Assembly: GCA_944358565.1 (NCBI GenBank)
Contig: CALVRK010000044.1
Location: forward strand, 1 to 8,441
Length of the DNA stretch: 8,441 bases
From: an uncultured Bacilli bacterium
Lineage (GTDB): Bacteria > Bacillota_I > Bacilli_A > RF39 > UBA660
Direction: 5' to 3'
Shown here piece after piece: positions 6,739 to 8,441 of the stretch; the first letter of the stretch is position 1, and every line of letters begins with the position of its first letter. Made by a program: the position numbers and the translations under genes. The notes beneath the pieces are model-generated. The model did not search any database. It was not told the DNA's origin and was given only the letters and a program-made list of their open reading frames with translations.

Positions 6739-7512
6739 ATGGCTGGTCAAGTAAATAGATATAAACTTGTTTATCATTATTATAACGGGAATAAAAAAAT
6801 ATTTGGTTTAGATTTTGAAGATGGAACGCATCGTGATAAATTCGCTCTGACAGAGATTGATGCTTTTACTTCTAATTTTTCTAGTGAAGAAGAACTTACA
6901 AAAGCACTTAGTTTGGTTTTTTCTGGGTATGAAAAAGGTTATTTTACAATTGAATATAATAGTGGTGGTCATTTAAATTCATTAGAACTAGTGTTTAATG
7001 ATTTACCATTTATTAGGAAACTAGCAACAGAAAATCTTCAAAAAACGGTAATTCCAAAAAGTAGTATTACATCTTATATGAATAAGTTTTTAAATAAAAT
7101 AGAAAGTGATCCGGAATTTTTAAATTTCATTTTGGTGCATAGATATACTAATCAATATTTTAGAGGTGCTTTAAGTTATTATTTAAGATTTAAAAATTCT
7201 GATGAAAAGGAAGCTGGAGAGGAGCTTTGGCGAGCTAAAGTCAATTTGATTAAAGAGTTTAAACGTTATAAAACGGTTAGGGGATTAGAAGTTGGAAGAC
7301 ATAATTATGAACTTTTAAAACAAAATAAAGAGATTGCAAGAAATCCTTCGGAAATTTCAGAGTTAGAAAGAGCTCGGATGGAATATGATTTAAATCATCC
7401 GAAGAAAGTTAAAAAAAGAACTAAACTTAAAAAAAATGAAGTAATGGATGGTCAATTACCACTTTTTGATCCAGATCTTTATACAGAAAATAAAAAAGGA
7501 AAAACTAGATAA
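6739..7512 (+). CDS. Unrecognised protein with basic C-terminal tail and QLPLF motif
   Basis: I do not recognise this 257-residue protein. It has no signal peptide, no cysteine and no membrane segment, so it is probably cytosolic. The N-terminal half (to about residue 90) alternates short strand-like stretches (RYKLVYHYY, KKIFGLDFEDG, FTIEY, LELVF) with a helix-like segment. The middle (about 100-215) is mainly helical and rich in Lys, Glu and aromatic residues. The tail is highly basic between about 222 and 232, then carries QLPLF (239-243) followed by acidic DPD. QL-x-LF is the consensus by which many proteins bind the bacterial beta sliding clamp, usually from a flexible tail as here, suggesting but not proving a DNA-related role. 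ATG 6739 is preferred over the in-frame TTG 6694: the TTG frame would begin one base after the xfp stop, lies upstream of the predicted transcription start and adds 15 unlikely hydrophobic residues. GGTGG (6729-6733) is a modest ribosome binding site. Its 3' end overlaps the convergent XRE gene by 8 bases. Confidence 0.8.
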   Translation: MAGQVNRYKLVYHYYNGNKKIFGLDFEDGTHRDKFALTEIDAFTSNFSSEEELTKALSLVFSGYEKGYFTIEYNSGGHLNSLELVFNDLPFIRKLATENLQKTVIPKSSITSYMNKFLNKIESDPEFLNFILVHRYTNQYFRGALSYYLRFKNSDEKEAGEELWRAKVNLIKEFKRYKTVRGLEVGRHNYELLKQNKEIARNPSEISELERARMEYDLNHPKKVKKRTKLKKNEVMDGQLPLFDPDLYTENKKGKTR

Positions 7513-7527
7513 CAGTTTTTTCTTTTT
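7493..7527. terminator. Bidirectional terminator shared by two convergent genes
   Basis: AAAAAGGAAAAACT (7493-7506) and AGTTTTTTCTTTTT (7514-7527) can form a 14-bp stem with one G-T wobble and a 7-base loop. The T-rich right arm follows the plus-strand gene, and read on the minus strand the left arm gives the same for the XRE gene. Both stop codons (7510-7512 plus, 7505-7507 minus) lie in the hairpin. The stem is mostly A-T. Confidence 0.65.
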
Positions 7528-7729
7528 GCGTTTCAAATAAATCTTTGATATCAATATTTAAGGCATCGGCAATCCGACCAATAATTATGAGTGTAAAGTA
7601 TTTGTATGGTTTTGCACTTTCAATTTGGGAAATATAGTGCATACTAACGCCAATCATATCAGCTAGTTCTTGTTGGGTTAAACCGGCTATTTTTCGGTAT
7701 TTTTTTATGTTTTTCCTAATAATAGTCAT
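7505..7729 (-). CDS. Small XRE/Cro-type helix-turn-helix regulator
   Basis: The 74-residue protein is essentially one XRE-family DNA-binding domain. It starts NIKKYRKIAGLTQQELADMIG; residues 18-26 and 29-38 (VSMHYISQIES) are the two helices of the helix-turn-helix, and IADALNIDIKDLF (53-65) closes the fold. No sensor or metal-binding domain is present, so any signal must come through a partner or dimerisation. Such proteins usually bind palindromic operators near their own promoters. The gene converges on the unknown gene at 6739 and diverges from the surface-protein gene at 7940, which makes the 7730-7939 interval the natural place for its operators. Its ATG has no ribosome binding site directly upstream. 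Instead, a strong site lies 27 bases further up in front of a 12-codon frame that overlaps this start. Targets are not predictable. Confidence 0.85.
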   Translation of the reverse strand: MTIIRKNIKKYRKIAGLTQQELADMIGVSMHYISQIESAKPYKYFTLIIIGRIADALNIDIKDLFETQKEKTVI

Positions 7730-7754
7730 TATGAAATTTAATCTTATTATCCAT
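7716..7754 (-). CDS. Possible 12-codon leader peptide overlapping the XRE start
   Basis: On the minus strand, AGGTGA (7766-7761) lies 6 bases before an ATG at 7754, a much better initiation signal than the XRE gene itself has. This frame encodes MDNKIKFHNDYY and stops at TAG (7718-7716), 11 bases past the first base of the XRE ATG. Ribosomes ending here could restart on the XRE ATG, coupling the two. It may instead be a chance start, or a sign that the real XRE start was disturbed by a one-base change. There is no evidence that the peptide itself has a function. Confidence 0.35.
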   Translation of the reverse strand: MDNKIKFHNDYY

Positions 7755-7795
7755 TTGCTATCACCTAATACTATTATTTCAAACTGTGAGTGATA

Positions 7796-7801
7796 ATTAT
7801 A
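7796..7801 (-). promoter_or_regulatory. Possible -10 box for the XRE gene
   Basis: Read on the minus strand, TATAAT occupies 7801-7796, about 30 bases before the AGGTGA of the leader frame. No acceptable -35 is found at 16-18 bases. It lies about 25 bases from the divergent -10 at 7827, so the two promoters would face each other's upstream regions. Confidence 0.35.
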
Positions 7802-7823
7802 TGCACTGGTAGTTCGAATTTTG

Positions 7824-7832
7824 TGATATAAT
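7824..7832 (+). promoter_or_regulatory. Extended -10 promoter for the surface-protein gene
   Basis: TGATATAAT is a perfect extended -10 (TGn plus TATAAT). The -35 region at 17-18 bases has no recognisable hexamer, which extended -10 promoters tolerate. Transcription would start near 7839, leaving a leader of about 100 bases before ATG 7940. Confidence 0.55.
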
Positions 7833-7882
7833 GAAAATAACGATAGGAATATTACAAAAAGTAATGAATTCTTATTAGTTAT

Positions 7883-7913
7883 TTATGAATAAAATATTCT
7901 TATTTATTCATAA
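7883..7913 (+). repeat. 11-bp perfect inverted repeat in the surface-protein leader
   Basis: TTATGAATAAA (7883-7893) is repeated inverted as TTTATTCATAA (7903-7913) with a 9-base gap. ATTCTTATT also occurs twice directly (7868-7876 and 7896-7904), 28 bases apart. The hairpin lies inside the predicted 5' leader, 11 bases before the AAAGGAG ribosome binding site. It lacks a following T run, so it is not an intrinsic terminator. It could be an operator, or an RNA stem that stabilises the message. Confidence 0.6.
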
Positions 7914-7939
7914 TAAAAAATAGTAAAGGAGTAAGGAAA

Positions 7940-8441
7940 ATGCGAAAAAAATTTAATAGTACCCAGCGTAATTATATAATAGCAGGACTATGTATGATAT
8001 TAGTTATTATGGGAGTAGGATATGCGGCTTTCAGTAGCCAACTTAAAATAACAGGAACTTCCAATATAACAAGTAACTGGAGCGTAAAAATAACCAATAT
8101 TCAAAGTAAGGTTGTAAGCGGGGTACCTACGGATGCCGAGACACCAGGTTATACCGATACAACGGCGACCTTTAAAACAAGACTCATAAGTCCAGGAGAT
8201 ACGATGCAGTATGATGTAACCGTATCTAATGAAGGAGATATCGATGCCAAATTAGATAAAATAACTGTACCAGAAAGTAATAATCCAGCTATAGGATTTA
8301 AAATAACTGGAATAAGAGAAGGAGCATTATTAAAAGCAGGTAATACAGCACTCTTAACAGTAATAGTAAAATATAATGATGTAACTGAGCAGCCAGATGA
8401 TTTAACAGCCGATTTAGAAGTAACCTTAGATTATAGCCAGG
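7940..8441 (+). CDS. Secreted/surface TasA- or camelysin-like protein, 5' part
   Basis: The frame opens at ATG 7940, eight bases after AAAGGAG (7925-7931), and is still open at the window end; 167 codons are visible. A basic N-terminus (MRKKF) leads into a hydrophobic segment (about 12-30) ending GVGYAAFSSQL, which resembles signal peptides of TasA/camelysin-type proteins processed by SipW-like signal peptidases. The mature part is strand-rich, with GTSNITSNWSVKITNI (about 39-54) and SPGDTMQYDVTVSNEGDIDA (about 85-104), typical of a beta-sandwich surface domain. It should be exported, and may assemble into fibres or belong to a cell-surface structure. I recognise the overall pattern from low-GC gut bacteria, but no precise function follows. 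Codon choice differs from the rest of the window: 12 of 15 Ile codons are ATA, and ACC and GCC are frequent. A signal peptidase or paralogues may lie downstream. A lone adhesin or phage-derived surface protein is an alternative. Confidence 0.75.
   Translation, partial: MRKKFNSTQRNYIIAGLCMILVIMGVGYAAFSSQLKITGTSNITSNWSVKITNIQSKVVSGVPTDAETPGYTDTTATFKTRLISPGDTMQYDVTVSNEGDIDAKLDKITVPESNNPAIGFKITGIREGALLKAGNTALLTVIVKYNDVTEQPDDLTADLEVTLDYSQ

Noticed and set aside
7940..8030. Type IV prepilin leader in the surface protein
   Set aside because: There is no GFxxxE processing motif; the segment fits a conventional or SipW-type signal peptide better.
1..8441. CRISPR arrays, tRNA or rRNA genes, insertion sequences, phage genes
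   Set aside because: No regularly spaced repeats, cloverleaf-like sequences, transposase or phage proteins, or terminal repeats were seen on reading through both strands.

Overview
The window comes from a very AT-rich, low-GC Gram-positive genome. The coding style (TTA Leu, AAA Lys and ATT Ile favoured), AGGAGG-type ribosome binding sites and SpoIIIAH, GerE and GerM homologues point to an endospore-forming Bacillota. Having GerE suggests the Bacilli side, and the last gene resembles surface proteins common in gut-associated low-GC lineages. The genus cannot be named from the sequence.

Layout. (1) Positions 1-1669 hold a sporulation block: the 3' end of spoIIIAH with a terminator; gerE behind a sigma-K-like promoter, with its own terminator; and gerM, with two GerMN repeats. 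(2) Positions 1749-4325 encode a SERCA/PMCA-like P-type Ca2+ ATPase. (3) Positions 4383-6692 encode a xylulose-5-P/fructose-6-P phosphoketolase with its own promoter and probable terminator. (4) Positions 6739-7512 encode an unrecognised 257-residue protein with a sliding-clamp-like QLPLF motif in a basic C-terminal tail. It converges on a small XRE-type regulator (7505-7729, minus strand); the two stops overlap inside a shared bidirectional terminator. (5) Positions 7730-7939 are the divergent control region. (6) From 7940 to the window end runs the N-terminal part of a secreted or surface TasA/camelysin-like protein.

How the genes may work together. SpoIIIAH and GerM belong to the mother-cell side of the channel complex linking mother cell and forespore during engulfment, and GerE is the late mother-cell regulator of coat genes. 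A Ca2+ ATPase directly downstream fits the calcium demand of spore maturation, but this link is inferred from position. Phosphoketolase makes acetyl phosphate from sugar phosphates and looks like an independent housekeeping unit. The XRE gene lies divergently from the surface-protein gene and could regulate it, itself or both.

Several starts were moved to in-frame codons with better ribosome binding sites: gerE 470, gerM 725, ATPase 1749 and the unknown gene 6739. I found no RNA gene, insertion sequence, CRISPR array or phage gene. No gene-free stretch exceeds 300 bases. I found no clear case of a wholly new system; the best leads are the clamp-motif protein and the surface-protein/XRE locus cut by the window end.
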